64,000 nucleotides of DNA, from assembly GCA_022510615.1 (NCBI GenBank), contig JAFLTC010000001.1, positions 112,030 through 176,029 on the forward strand, written 5' to 3'. The notes under the pieces are model-generated. The model saw nothing but the letters and a program-made list of their open reading frames with translations. It made no database searches and was not told the origin of the DNA. Source of the stretch: Lachnospiraceae bacterium (GTDB taxonomy: Bacteria > Bacillota > Clostridia > Lachnospirales > Lachnospiraceae). Both the position numbers and the translations under genes were made by a program. This document shows positions 11,166-21,169 of the stretch, in pieces (the first letter of the stretch is position 1; every line of letters begins with the position of its first letter).

Positions 11166-11288
11166 CCTCTTTTCTACAGCAAATGTACACCTTCTCTCCC
11201 ATTTGCAACTCATTTTTCTTTATGATATACTCTGTGTGCAAGAACAGGTGACAGCAGGAGCAAATCCTACTGCTACACGGGAAAGGAA

Positions 11289-12428
11289 ATGATTGCCGAA
11301 ATGGGTTTTACAATTACGGGGGAGCGGAACGCCGGATATACGCAAATATCCAATCTCTTTATTCGTACATATATGCCGACTGCTAACGGCAATTTTGTAA
11401 AAGTTTATCTATATCTTAAAATGGTCTGTGAGCATTCAGAGGAAAAAGATTTATCCGTTTCGAAACTGGCCGATTTAATGGAATGCACGGAAAATGATAT
11501 TTTGCGCGCGCTTCGATACTGGAACCGGGAAGGACTTTTAGAGATGCAGGAGGAGGATGGAGAAATCTCCCGCATTCTTCTTCGGGACACGCCGGGAACG
11601 GATACCGCAGAAGCGGTTTCCCATGAAACCATCTCCGATATGGCAGCGACCGGGGACACGGAACCGGAAATAGAAACAAACACAGAAATAGAAGCCGGTA
11701 TAGAATCGGAAAATCCGGTTGAAACAGCAGAGCCGGATTTACCGGATAAGCACACCTATACTCCGTTGCAGGCAGAGGCGCTGGTAAAGGATATTGAAAT
11801 AGAAAAAACCATTACCCGGGTGGAAGCACTATTGGGAATACCGGTTTCTCCTGCACACTTACAGTTGATTTTATATTTTATGTGCGACATCGGTTTTTCC
11901 TCGGAGCTCTTAGTCACCCTGTATGAGACGGCATTGAAAAAGGGAAAGAAACAACCACGTTATATTGAAGCCATTGGCATCAGCTGGGCAAAACAGGGAA
12001 TTCAGACTCCGGAGGAGGCGAAACAGGAATCCGAGAGTTTCAGCGGCACCTATTCACTGGTAGCCAAAGCCCTTGGCATTAGCCGGAATCTGGCACCCGC
12101 CGAACGGGAAATTATTGACAGCTGGAACACCTATCATTTTGCCGACAGCATTATAAAGGAAGCCTGCAAACGGACGGTTTTACAAACCGGAGACACAAGC
12201 CTTCACTATGTATCCAAAATTTTAAAGGACTGGCATGAAAAGCAGGTTATTTCCTTAAAAGACATTGAAAAATGTGATGAATCCTATCAACGACAGAAGC
12301 GAAGTGTAGCCGGCGGAAAGAAAATCATTCCGGCACAGAACCAGTTTCAGAATTTTCCACAGCGCAGCTACTCCAAAAACGAGTATAGCAGTCTGGAAAA
12401 GCAACTCCTGCGCGCAAAGGAATCCTAA
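11289..12428 (+). CDS. DnaD-domain replication protein (primosome component-like)
   Basis: N-terminal winged-helix region, acidic linker, two DnaD-like C-terminal segments (VEALLGIPVSPAHLQLILYFMCDIGFSSELLVTLYETALKKGKKQPRYIEAIGISWAKQGI); followed by a DnaI-like ATPase. Confidence 0.8.
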   Translation: MIAEMGFTITGERNAGYTQISNLFIRTYMPTANGNFVKVYLYLKMVCEHSEEKDLSVSKLADLMECTENDILRALRYWNREGLLEMQEEDGEISRILLRDTPGTDTAEAVSHETISDMAATGDTEPEIETNTEIEAGIESENPVETAEPDLPDKHTYTPLQAEALVKDIEIEKTITRVEALLGIPVSPAHLQLILYFMCDIGFSSELLVTLYETALKKGKKQPRYIEAIGISWAKQGIQTPEEAKQESESFSGTYSLVAKALGISRNLAPAEREIIDSWNTYHFADSIIKEACKRTVLQTGDTSLHYVSKILKDWHEKQVISLKDIEKCDESYQRQKRSVAGGKKIIPAQNQFQNFPQRSYSKNEYSSLEKQLLRAKES

Positions 12429-12454
12429 TATAAAAAATCGAGAAAGGGAAGTCT

Positions 12455-13447
12455 ATGTTACTGACAAACAGCCAATATGAACAGTTAATGCTGGGGTACT
12501 ATGACAAGCAGCTCCGCACAAAACATATTGCACAAAAACGATATCAGGAAGTACTGTCTGCCATTCCTGACATCGGCAGGCTGGATGATGATATACGAAG
12601 CCTCTCTTTGTCCTATGCCAGACAGAAACTGACACAAGGATTGGAGGAAGGAAATTTACAGAACAAGATTGACGCCATTACGAAGGAAAAGGAAGAACTC
12701 CTTGCCTCCCATGGCTTTCCAGCCGATTATCTGAAGCCGGTTTACGAATGCCCGGACTGTCAGGACACCGGCTATATTGACGGCGTTAAATGCCATTGCT
12801 TTGAAAAGGAAATTGTAAACTTTCTCTATTCCCAATCCAATCTTCAGGATGTTTTGGAAGAGGAGAACTTTGCCTTCTTTCATCTGGATTTTTATCCGGA
12901 TGACTACATCGAAGAGACCACCGGACAGACACCGCGGGATAATATGAGAAATATCCTCGATACCGCCAAAAATTTTATCCGGGACTTTGACAGCAGACAG
13001 GATAATTTACTTTTATACGGAAACACCGGCGTGGGAAAAACCTTTTTGACAAACTGCATCGCAAAGGAGTTATTGGATTGTTCCCACACGGTTGTTTACT
13101 TGACTTCTCTGAAGCTATTTGATATTTTAGAAACGTACAAATTTGACAAGGGATTGTCACAAGATGAAAAAAACGCCACCGTTTCTTACATTTTAGATAG
13201 CGATTTACTGATTATTGATGATTTGGGAACGGAGTTAAACAATGCCTTTACCTCCTCCCAGCTCTATCATTGTATCGACACACGAAAGAACAACGGAAAA
13301 TCTACTATTATTTCCACCAATCTTTCTTTTGATGATTTACGGGAACGTTATAGCGAGAGAATTTTTTCCCGCATTACCAGCAGTTATACCCTGATAAAAA
13401 TAACCGGGGATGACATCCGGTTAAAAAAGGCTATTATGCAGCATTAG
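12455..13447 (+). CDS. DnaC/DnaI-like helicase loader ATPase
   Basis: Zn-binding CPDCQDTGYIDGVKCHCFEKE, Walker A LLLYGNTGVGKTFLTNCIAKEL, Walker B LLIIDDLGTE. Confidence 0.92.
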   Translation: MLLTNSQYEQLMLGYYDKQLRTKHIAQKRYQEVLSAIPDIGRLDDDIRSLSLSYARQKLTQGLEEGNLQNKIDAITKEKEELLASHGFPADYLKPVYECPDCQDTGYIDGVKCHCFEKEIVNFLYSQSNLQDVLEEENFAFFHLDFYPDDYIEETTGQTPRDNMRNILDTAKNFIRDFDSRQDNLLLYGNTGVGKTFLTNCIAKELLDCSHTVVYLTSLKLFDILETYKFDKGLSQDEKNATVSYILDSDLLIIDDLGTELNNAFTSSQLYHCIDTRKNNGKSTIISTNLSFDDLRERYSERIFSRITSSYTLIKITGDDIRLKKAIMQH

Positions 13448-13478
13448 ATTGATAATTATAAAAATGGAGGAAACCCTA

Positions 13479-14642
13479 ATGAGCCAGAAAGACTTATCAC
13501 AGACAATTCCTTACGGAGACCTGGGAATCATTCCCCTGGAAAGCAGCAGGACAATCGGACAGAAAGTGGATGAATTCATTGCCCGTTGGAGAAATGACAG
13601 CAATCCGGGAACATCCATTCATTTTAACAATTACAAAAAAGATTCCTATATTATTGACGCCGTCTGCCCGCGTTTTGGCTCCGGCGAAGCAAAGGGAATC
13701 CTGAATGAATCAGTCCGTGGAAAGGATATCTATCTTCTCGTAGATGTCTGCAACCACAGCCTGTCCTATAAGGTGTGCGGTCAGATTAACCACATGTCAC
13801 CGGATGACCACTATCAGGATTTAAAACGTATTATCGCTGCCATCAGTGGCAAAGCAAGGCGAATTACGGTTATCATGCCATTTTTATACGAGAGCAGACA
13901 GCACAAACGTAGCTCCAGAGAATCTCTCGACTGTGCTCTGGCACTTCAGGAGCTCACAAATATGGGCGTGGAAAACATCATTACCTTTGATGCCCATGAC
14001 CCGCGGGTCCAGAACGCAATTCCGTTGAAGAGCTTTGAAACCGTACAGCCAACCTATCAGTTTATCAAGGCGATATTGCAACATGTACCGGACATTCATA
14101 TGAACACGAAAAATATGATGATTATCAGTCCAGACGAAGGTGCCATGGGACGTGCCATTTACTTTGGTAATGTGGCAGGTATTGATGTGGGAACTTTCTA
14201 CAAACGGAGAGATTATACAAAAATTGTAGAGGGACGCAACCCGATTATCGCCCATGAATTTTTGGGGTCCGATGTAGAGGGAAAAGATATTATTATTATT
14301 GATGACATGATTTCCTCCGGCGAGAGTATGCTGGATGTCGCCACTGAGTTAAAACGAAGAAAGGCAAACCGCATTATTGTGGCTTCCACTTTTGGTCTTT
14401 TTACAAACGGACTGAAAAAATTTGATGAGGCCCATGACAGCGGACTGATTTACCGCCTGATGACAACAAACCTTGTCTATCAGCCAAAAGAGCTTTTACA
14501 GCGCGACTATTACATCGACGTTGATATGAGCAAATATATTGCACTCCTTATCGATACCCTAAATCATGACGAATCCATTGCGGAATACTTGAACCCAACG
14601 GAGCGTATCGAGCGCATACTGAAAAAATATCATCAGGAATAA
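13479..14642 (+). CDS. prs: Ribose-phosphate pyrophosphokinase
   Basis: MPFLYESRQHKRSSRESLDCALALQELTNMGVENIITFDAHDPRVQNAIP and PRPP-loop IIIIDDMISSGESM; GGAGG RBS before ATG 13479. Confidence 0.93.
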   Translation: MSQKDLSQTIPYGDLGIIPLESSRTIGQKVDEFIARWRNDSNPGTSIHFNNYKKDSYIIDAVCPRFGSGEAKGILNESVRGKDIYLLVDVCNHSLSYKVCGQINHMSPDDHYQDLKRIIAAISGKARRITVIMPFLYESRQHKRSSRESLDCALALQELTNMGVENIITFDAHDPRVQNAIPLKSFETVQPTYQFIKAILQHVPDIHMNTKNMMIISPDEGAMGRAIYFGNVAGIDVGTFYKRRDYTKIVEGRNPIIAHEFLGSDVEGKDIIIIDDMISSGESMLDVATELKRRKANRIIVASTFGLFTNGLKKFDEAHDSGLIYRLMTTNLVYQPKELLQRDYYIDVDMSKYIALLIDTLNHDESIAEYLNPTERIERILKKYHQE

Positions 14643-14668
14643 TCTAAAAAATGTATGATATGATACAA

Positions 14669-14707
14669 GGGTCTGTTGGAATTCCTAATCATCCAACAGA
14701 CCCTTTG
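14669..14707 (+). terminator. Rho-independent-type terminator after prs
   Basis: GGGTCTGTTGGA / TCCAACAGACCC perfect 12-bp stem, short T tract. Confidence 0.75.
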
Positions 14708-14723
14708 TGGAAATCTCTACAAT

Positions 14724-16058
14724 TTAGAAAGTATGCCAGTCCTTTTCATCTATATACATGAATAAATTGGCAGTCTTGTACCACTCCTGATAAGCCGTCA
14801 GGGATGCCTTTGGCACATAGACTTTGCAGAAGATTGGAAGTTTCGCATATTCCTCCTGACCACCCTCTTCCAGCTGAGGTGGTGTGGTTCCGCGGAAATA
14901 AACCTTTGACCCTGCACAAACACTTATAGCAAAATTCCACTCTACGCCGAGCCATGTCACACTGGCTGGGATATCAAGAAGCATTAGATCTCTGCCCTCG
15001 GTCAGGGTTCCGCAAAGAGTCGCATCTGCACTTATCTTCTTCACCTTATTGGAAATGACAAGTTCTGCCGACTTTGCAATTGCAACTACCAGAAGACCAT
15101 CTGTCTTGCGGTATATGCACTGACCACTTTTCGCATAGACCGGGTTGGCTTTATCAAGCGTAATTTTCTCGATTTCTGTTCCTGACAGGCAATCCCTCTG
15201 CAGATTATTGATATTTTTCCCCAGCTTGACTGTCGTAGCATTGGAAGAATAGAAGGCCCCTGTTTGAATCGTTGTCACATGTTTCGGAACCGTAACCGTC
15301 TTCTTTTTCGGAGCCACCCAGACGAGCTTCTTCCCATTTTTGGATAGAAGCAACCCGCCTTTCACAGTAAACTTCTTATTCTTTTTTGATATAGTCAATT
15401 GATCCAGCTTAGGACAATCTGCGAAACACGTATAGGATGAAAAATCAGTGAAGTTCTTTGGCAGCTTTACTTCCTTCAATTTTTGGCAGCCATAGAATGT
15501 CTCCGCATCTAACACCTTTACTTTATCCGGTATCTTCACTTTAGTCAGCGACCTCATTCCACTAAAGGAAGTCTTCTCAATTTCTGTAACCGTAGCAGGC
15601 AATGTCATCGTTTTGATCTTACTGTTGGATCTGCCGTATCCATCACAATCATGCGCATATTCAACCCAAACGCCAAAAATGTTTTGGTAAAAATCCAAAT
15701 CTTCTTCCGGGATAGAAGACATATCTGCACCAATGCGTGTCACATTTATCTTTTTGATTTTTTTTGGAAACTTTAGGCTCGTCGGCGTAGCTTTTTTCTT
15801 CCTGGTCGTTACTTTGTACACCCATGCCTTCTTCTTATTCTTTGACAGATGAGCATAAAACTTAAAACTTCCTTTTGTTACAGTGTAGGACTTACTCGTA
15901 TCCCACGAAGCAATCCTCTGCTGATACGTTGCCGCCTTCACAATGCCTCCACCGTTCAATCCTTTCAGTATAGGCGAGGACTGAGGCACCGCCACACCAC
16001 AGCATGTAACCACCAGTAGTACAAAAACTCCTAAAATACTAATAAATCTTTTCCCCAT
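14724..16058 (-). CDS. Secreted BspA-like leucine-rich-repeat protein
   Basis: Signal peptide MGKRFISILGVFVLLVVTCCG; LRR_5-like repeats (LPATVTEIEKTSFSGMRSLTKVKIPDKVKVLDAETFYGCQKLKEVKLPKN). Confidence 0.8.
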   Translation of the reverse strand: MGKRFISILGVFVLLVVTCCGVAVPQSSPILKGLNGGGIVKAATYQQRIASWDTSKSYTVTKGSFKFYAHLSKNKKKAWVYKVTTRKKKATPTSLKFPKKIKKINVTRIGADMSSIPEEDLDFYQNIFGVWVEYAHDCDGYGRSNSKIKTMTLPATVTEIEKTSFSGMRSLTKVKIPDKVKVLDAETFYGCQKLKEVKLPKNFTDFSSYTCFADCPKLDQLTISKKNKKFTVKGGLLLSKNGKKLVWVAPKKKTVTVPKHVTTIQTGAFYSSNATTVKLGKNINNLQRDCLSGTEIEKITLDKANPVYAKSGQCIYRKTDGLLVVAIAKSAELVISNKVKKISADATLCGTLTEGRDLMLLDIPASVTWLGVEWNFAISVCAGSKVYFRGTTPPQLEEGGQEEYAKLPIFCKVYVPKASLTAYQEWYKTANLFMYIDEKDWHTF

Positions 16059-16063
16059 AAAAA

Positions 16064-16112
16064 TTACCCCCTTCATTTGTATTCTACATATAAAACGAAT
16101 GAAAGGGGGTAA
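16064..16112 (-). promoter_or_regulatory. 5'-UTR hairpin enclosing the Shine-Dalgarno of the LRR protein gene
   Basis: TTACCCCCTTCATT (16064-16077) pairs with AATGAAAGGGGGTAA (16098-16112) with one bulge; on the minus strand the AGGGGGT SD lies in the 3' arm. Confidence 0.6.
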
Positions 16113-16148
16113 ATGTTGCAACTTCCTATACTATTTTATAAATTTGTA

Positions 16149-18440
16149 TTAATCTTCATCGTCTACATCGTCGTTATATCCATCGTCATCGTTGTCGATA
16201 TCCGGCGGGTCAGTTGCCGGGGCCTTTGTCTGTGACGGTGGCTTTGTCGGTGACGACGTCTTTGCCGGTACCTTTGTCGGAGTCGGTGTTTTTTTGCCAG
16301 GCTCAATCTTATCATCCTCGTCGGTATCCACGTCCGTATCATTATCCGCCGAGTCCCTGTCGAGATTTTTATTTCCCTTTCCGGAAGAACCACCACTTCC
16401 ACCGGAAGAGGAATCATTACCGGAACCGGAGGAGGAATTCGAAGATTTCTTCTTGAAGGTAAAATTCTTCACTTTCAAATCAGCATGAATATCATTCATA
16501 AATTCATGCCAGGTACGTCCCGGATAGGTAGAACCAAACAAATCCGGTACCGTCTGTGGGGAATCATAACCAATCCACACGGCTGTTGTGTAATACGGTG
16601 TGAAGCCGCAGAACCAGCCATCCTTTTTATCATTAGTAGTTCCCGTCTTGCCGGCACAAGGCATTCCATTGTCAAGCCCCAGTCCGGCAGCGGTACCACG
16701 GATAAATACCCCGGTCAAAATATCTACCATAGAATTTGCCGCATCGGCATTGTAAATATATTTTTCATTGACATCGTCTTCTACAATCGTGTTTCCGTCT
16801 GCATCGAGAATTTTCACAATACAGGTCGGTTCTCTGTATTTCCCGTTATTTTCCAACGTAGCATAGGCAGAAGCCATTTCCAAGGGACTGGCACCGTAGG
16901 TCAAACCGCCTAAGGAAGCAGGCAGATAATAGTCTGAGCTCACAATGCGGTTAAAGTTCATCTGCAGAAGATAATCTAACCCCACTTCCGGTGTCAACTT
17001 GTCAAAGAGCTGCCATGCAACAGTATTCAGAGAATGCTCCACCGCAAACCGCAGAGAAACATATCCGTAATAACGCCCGTTAGAATTAGAAGGACCATCT
17101 TTAAATTTGTGGTCATTGATTGTCGTATAGGCGGTATCCCCCCGCTCCAGTGACGGCGTGTATACAATCAATGGTTTTACGGAACTTCCCGGCTGACGAT
17201 GGGACTGATAGGCGCGGTTCAGGGAATACCCACTGGTATTCTGACTTCGTCCCCCGACAATCGCCACCACTCGTCCGGTTTCGTTGTCAATACAGACCGC
17301 CGCTCCCTGCATTTTATAAGTACCGTTGGAAGCCTTTTCCTTAAAGCCGGACAGATTATGATTGATGGAAGACTGCAACTTTTTCTGCATACTTAAATCA
17401 AGGGAGGTATAAATCCGGTAGCCATTATTCAAAAGCATCTGCTGGGCTGCGGCATACTCCTCGTCATACCGTTCCTCGTATTCTTCCCTTTCCTCATCAC
17501 TATCAAACTGGTTGTTAAACTCAAAGCCATTTAGCTTCATCAACGCCCGGATGGCACAGTAGGAAACAAAGGTCTGGATGTAATCTCTTTTTTTCACTTC
17601 CTGAATTTTTAGCTTGATTTTTTCATTGTAAGCCTCATCATACTCTACCTGATTAATTTTCCCCTCACTGAGCATCTGATCCAGAATACGGTTTTTTCTT
17701 TTTACCGTATTGTCAAATCTTTTCTCCGGGTCATATAAAGTTGGATTGTTCGGGATGGCACAGAGAAAACAAATCTGAGCCAGTGACAAGTCCTGACAAC
17801 CCTTGCTGAAATACCCTCTGGCAGCCGCCTCCAGACCATAATAGCCATTGGCAAAATATATGGTGTTCATATAAAATTCCAGTATCTGATTCTTTGTATA
17901 CTTCTCCTCCAGTGCCTTGGCAATAAAAATCTCCTTTATTTTTCTCTCATAAGTTTTTTCTGTCGTAAGAAAGACTCCCCTTGCCAACTGCTGGGTAATG
18001 GTTGATGCTCCCTGAGTCTTTTCGCCGTTATTTTTAATTAACTCTACTGCCGCACGGATAATGCCCTCGCCGTCAATACCGTTATGGGTATAGAATTTTC
18101 TGTCCTCGGTGGCAATAAAGGCATCCTTGGCATAATCCGGAATGGACTCAATTCCCAAATAGTAAGCGTCCTTTTCCCCCTTGAGGACGGCAATCTGCTT
18201 TCCTTTACTGTTATAGGCAATGGATGTTTCCGAAGTACGGAACGTTTCCGCTGAAGATGCCTGAACAAGTGCTTGCGCCTCATCCTGCATGGCAAATATT
18301 TCTTTTCCGTATCGTAAATAAAAAATGATACCTACCACAAGAATCGACAGAAGAAAAAGTAATATGAAAATTTTAAAGCCCAGCCAGAATTTCCTGTGCT
18401 TTTTTTGCTTCTTTACTTTTTTCATTTTATTCTTGGCCAT
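16149..18440 (-). CDS. Class A penicillin-binding protein (transglycosylase/transpeptidase)
   Basis: GT51 ATEDRKFYTHNGIDGEGIIRAAVE, TQGASTITQQLARG; transpeptidase RQPGSSVKPL, HSLNT, AGKTGTTNDKKDGWF; low-complexity Ser/Gly/Asp/Thr/Pro tail. Confidence 0.95.
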   Translation of the reverse strand: MAKNKMKKVKKQKKHRKFWLGFKIFILLFLLSILVVGIIFYLRYGKEIFAMQDEAQALVQASSAETFRTSETSIAYNSKGKQIAVLKGEKDAYYLGIESIPDYAKDAFIATEDRKFYTHNGIDGEGIIRAAVELIKNNGEKTQGASTITQQLARGVFLTTEKTYERKIKEIFIAKALEEKYTKNQILEFYMNTIYFANGYYGLEAAARGYFSKGCQDLSLAQICFLCAIPNNPTLYDPEKRFDNTVKRKNRILDQMLSEGKINQVEYDEAYNEKIKLKIQEVKKRDYIQTFVSYCAIRALMKLNGFEFNNQFDSDEEREEYEERYDEEYAAAQQMLLNNGYRIYTSLDLSMQKKLQSSINHNLSGFKEKASNGTYKMQGAAVCIDNETGRVVAIVGGRSQNTSGYSLNRAYQSHRQPGSSVKPLIVYTPSLERGDTAYTTINDHKFKDGPSNSNGRYYGYVSLRFAVEHSLNTVAWQLFDKLTPEVGLDYLLQMNFNRIVSSDYYLPASLGGLTYGASPLEMASAYATLENNGKYREPTCIVKILDADGNTIVEDDVNEKYIYNADAANSMVDILTGVFIRGTAAGLGLDNGMPCAGKTGTTNDKKDGWFCGFTPYYTTAVWIGYDSPQTVPDLFGSTYPGRTWHEFMNDIHADLKVKNFTFKKKSSNSSSGSGNDSSSGGSGGSSGKGNKNLDRDSADNDTDVDTDEDDKIEPGKKTPTPTKVPAKTSSPTKPPSQTKAPATDPPDIDNDDDGYNDDVDDED

Positions 18441-18454
18441 AAAAACCTCCCTTT

Positions 18455-19807
18455 TTATACCCGGATATATCGTTCGCCCTTCGTAATTTTAGCAAGATGC
18501 AGTGCCTCTTCCGCTTCCTGATAAAGAACTGTATAATCGGCTATACCCTCTACTGCCACTGCACCAACACTACATGTCAGATTTAAATCTGCCACCTTGT
18601 TATCCGTCATTTCTATCTGTTGAATGATAATTTCCACAATTTCATCCAGTTCCTCTACCGGCAGATTTTTAAAATATAACAATACTTTCCCGTCGGCAAG
18701 CCGTCCGAATGTACCTTTTGTTTCTATAATTTGCTTGATAATATCCACAACCCGGTGCATGGCAGCATCTCCCCACGCCACTCCGTTTTGCTCAATGGTT
18801 CTCTTAAAATTATTAATGGACACAATCACTACGCTGTGTCTGTCCTCTAAATCGGAGTCTTCCAGACTGTCACGAATCCTCTGCTGGATGGCACTGTTAC
18901 TGTCAAGACCCAAAATCAGCTCATCTTCCTTTTGCTGGCGTTTCAGCACCTCATCATGGATGTTTCGTATTCGCCCGACAATACGGCTTACATTACCGCT
19001 CTCATCCTCAATACTGCTGTAATACAGACGATGCCATTCAAAGCCCCGTCCGGATATTTTGCTCAGATACTCCAATGTCCCCTCTGTTTTTTTCCTCGTG
19101 GCAAGCGTTAAATGCTGGCGGAATATATCCAGATAATCCGGATGTACCAGAGGATTTTCTGCCAGCATCCTGGAATAATGGGGAACTCTTCTGCGAATCA
19201 GCTCACCATCTATCTCTTTATAAGAATATGTCATAACATCTTCTGCTATTTTTACCTCAAACAAAATTTCATTTGCGGTTTCCTCTAAAATCCGATAACG
19301 CTCATGCTGTATCCGCAGTTCATTTTCGATTTCTTGCTGCTTTGTCACATCTAATATTAGAACAATAAAAATTATCCGTTTTCCACTCTTTGCGAGTGCT
19401 TTTCCCCTTACCCATATCCAGCCCTTTTTCTTTGGCGCCATGCGATAGTTAAGAGTGCAGTCTAACACCTTTCCATGGGTACTAAAATTTTCAATTTCCT
19501 GGCGGAGTTTTTGATAATCTTTTTGCTCCAGCAAAGCTTCTACACTTTTTTCCGGCTGTTTAAAAAAATCCTCAGGAAAATCATAGCACAGCTGAATGAC
19601 TCCCTGACTCAGATACAGAGGGCGCACGATATCCGAACATTCATATATCCCGATTCCCCCCGGCAAAAGATTGCCAAAGGACTCTAAGAATACATTCCAT
19701 GCCTCTATTTGTTCTTTCAGAAAGCCGACCTTTTTCGGCCTCTTACCGTTCTTCTCACTCAACAGCCACACCTCCTGCCTGTCAAACCAATTCTTCTGTG
19801 CATACAT
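18455..19807 (-). CDS. PAS-domain protein with degenerate GGDEF domain
   Basis: PAS-like regions; C-terminal GGDEF fold (VVIVSINNFKRTIEQNGVAWGDAAMHRVVDIIKQ...TFGRLADGKVLLYF...LTCSVGAVAVEG) with ADGKV at the GGDEF position. Confidence 0.75.
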   Translation of the reverse strand: MYAQKNWFDRQEVWLLSEKNGKRPKKVGFLKEQIEAWNVFLESFGNLLPGGIGIYECSDIVRPLYLSQGVIQLCYDFPEDFFKQPEKSVEALLEQKDYQKLRQEIENFSTHGKVLDCTLNYRMAPKKKGWIWVRGKALAKSGKRIIFIVLILDVTKQQEIENELRIQHERYRILEETANEILFEVKIAEDVMTYSYKEIDGELIRRRVPHYSRMLAENPLVHPDYLDIFRQHLTLATRKKTEGTLEYLSKISGRGFEWHRLYYSSIEDESGNVSRIVGRIRNIHDEVLKRQQKEDELILGLDSNSAIQQRIRDSLEDSDLEDRHSVVIVSINNFKRTIEQNGVAWGDAAMHRVVDIIKQIIETKGTFGRLADGKVLLYFKNLPVEELDEIVEIIIQQIEMTDNKVADLNLTCSVGAVAVEGIADYTVLYQEAEEALHLAKITKGERYIRV

Positions 19808-19825
19808 TATATATTATACCCCATA

Positions 19826-21014
19826 TTATGGTATCTTGCAAAGTATTTCTTCATGGATGCGTCTGGCGCGATGCTCCCATGTATGGCGTGCCTTCGCCGT
19901 CTGATAGGCCTGCTTTTGCATTTGCTCCCACTTCTCCCTATCCTTTAACAGAGTCTGAATCTGCTCCGGCAGAGTATCCAGATGATCCAGTTCATAAAAC
20001 ATTAGATCTTCTTTATCTTTTAATTCCTCCTGAAGATAACGACTCCAGTCTGTAAAACAAACTGCTCCGTTTAGCATGGAGTTAAACACCCGGTCATGGG
20101 CTCCCTCTTTAAACCACGGCATGACATTCAGTGAAATTTTGGCCCTGCTGATTTGCTGCAGACATCCGAGAGAATCTAACACATCGCCCCGGATAATATT
20201 TTCCGGATGGCGACAGGAGAGCTTATCCCAGCCCGCACCAAAACAACGTACGGTTATTCCGGCATCCACCAGTGCTTTTACCACCTCTCCCCGGAAATAG
20301 TGTCTCACATATAAATCAATAAATATCATATTTGGCATACATTCCTTTATGCCCGCCTCATCAATGCCCTCCACCGATTCTGTTAGGTGACGGATAATTC
20401 CCTCCATCATTCCCATGTGAGGGTGTTTGATAAAATCATCGATAATTCCGTAATAAAATTCCGTGTACTCATCATCATGTCTTGTAATCGCTTCCTCAAA
20501 TACCGATGGCGGTGTATAATTTCCCGTAAACACTACATCCACGGGTCTCTTCTCCCAACCCGGAAGCGTATCCTCCCTCCAAAGAGAGGTTCCCGCCAGA
20601 GGTAAAAAAGGTCCTCGTTTCATATCCGGAAAAAAGCGTCTCAGATACGCCTCATGTTCCCGGTCAATGGATATCTGGGTATAATCCTTTGGTAGATACG
20701 GAAGAAATTTGTGATAGTAAAAGGGATGATCCACCACAATATTGATGAAGGGGATTTCCCTTGCCTCAAAAAAGTTGATACCCTTTGCATCTATCATATA
20801 ATCTTCCCCGCTGCATCCATCAAAATTAAAACTGACAGCGGCTGTTACTTTTGGCTCACAAAACCAGAGAAGCTTAGAAAGACTGTCATATTCATGGCAC
20901 TGGTCAAAATAAAACACCTCATATCCCAGCCGCTCAAAAGTCTTTCCTATCTGCTCACTAAAATACCATAATGTTTCAATTCCTCTCGTAAACAAAACCA
21001 GCTTGCGTATCATT
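19826..21014 (-). CDS. CgeB-like glycosyltransferase family protein
   Basis: VFYFDQCHEYDSLSKLLWFCEPK...INIVVDHPFYYHKFLP...ISLNVMPWFKEGAHDRVFNSMLNGAVCFTDWSRYLQEEL; start at MIRKLVLF with GAGAGAGGAAAGG RBS. Confidence 0.75.
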
Positions 21015-21107
21015 TCCCTTTCCTCTCTCTCGTTTTGTAACTTACACATTAAAGTCCAGAGAAACCGGACAGCACAAAGACCGTCCGGCTTCCCTGCGAT
21101 ACCACTG

Positions 21108-21161
21108 GCATAATGATGCCATTATGCTAGCATAACGGTGCCAATTTGAACCGTTATGCTA
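21108..21161. repeat. Double palindrome, member of the GCATAAYG / TTAGCATAACGGTG dispersed repeat family
   Basis: GCATAATG-ATGC-CATTATGC (21108-21127) then TAGCATAACGGT-10nt-ACCGTTATGCTA (21128-21161, perfect 12-bp stem). Confidence 0.85.
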
Positions 21162-21169
21162 AGCAGACA

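Noticed and set aside
16163-16488. Overlapping ORFs in the PBP C-terminal tail region
   Set aside because: Low-complexity coding produces long open alternative frames
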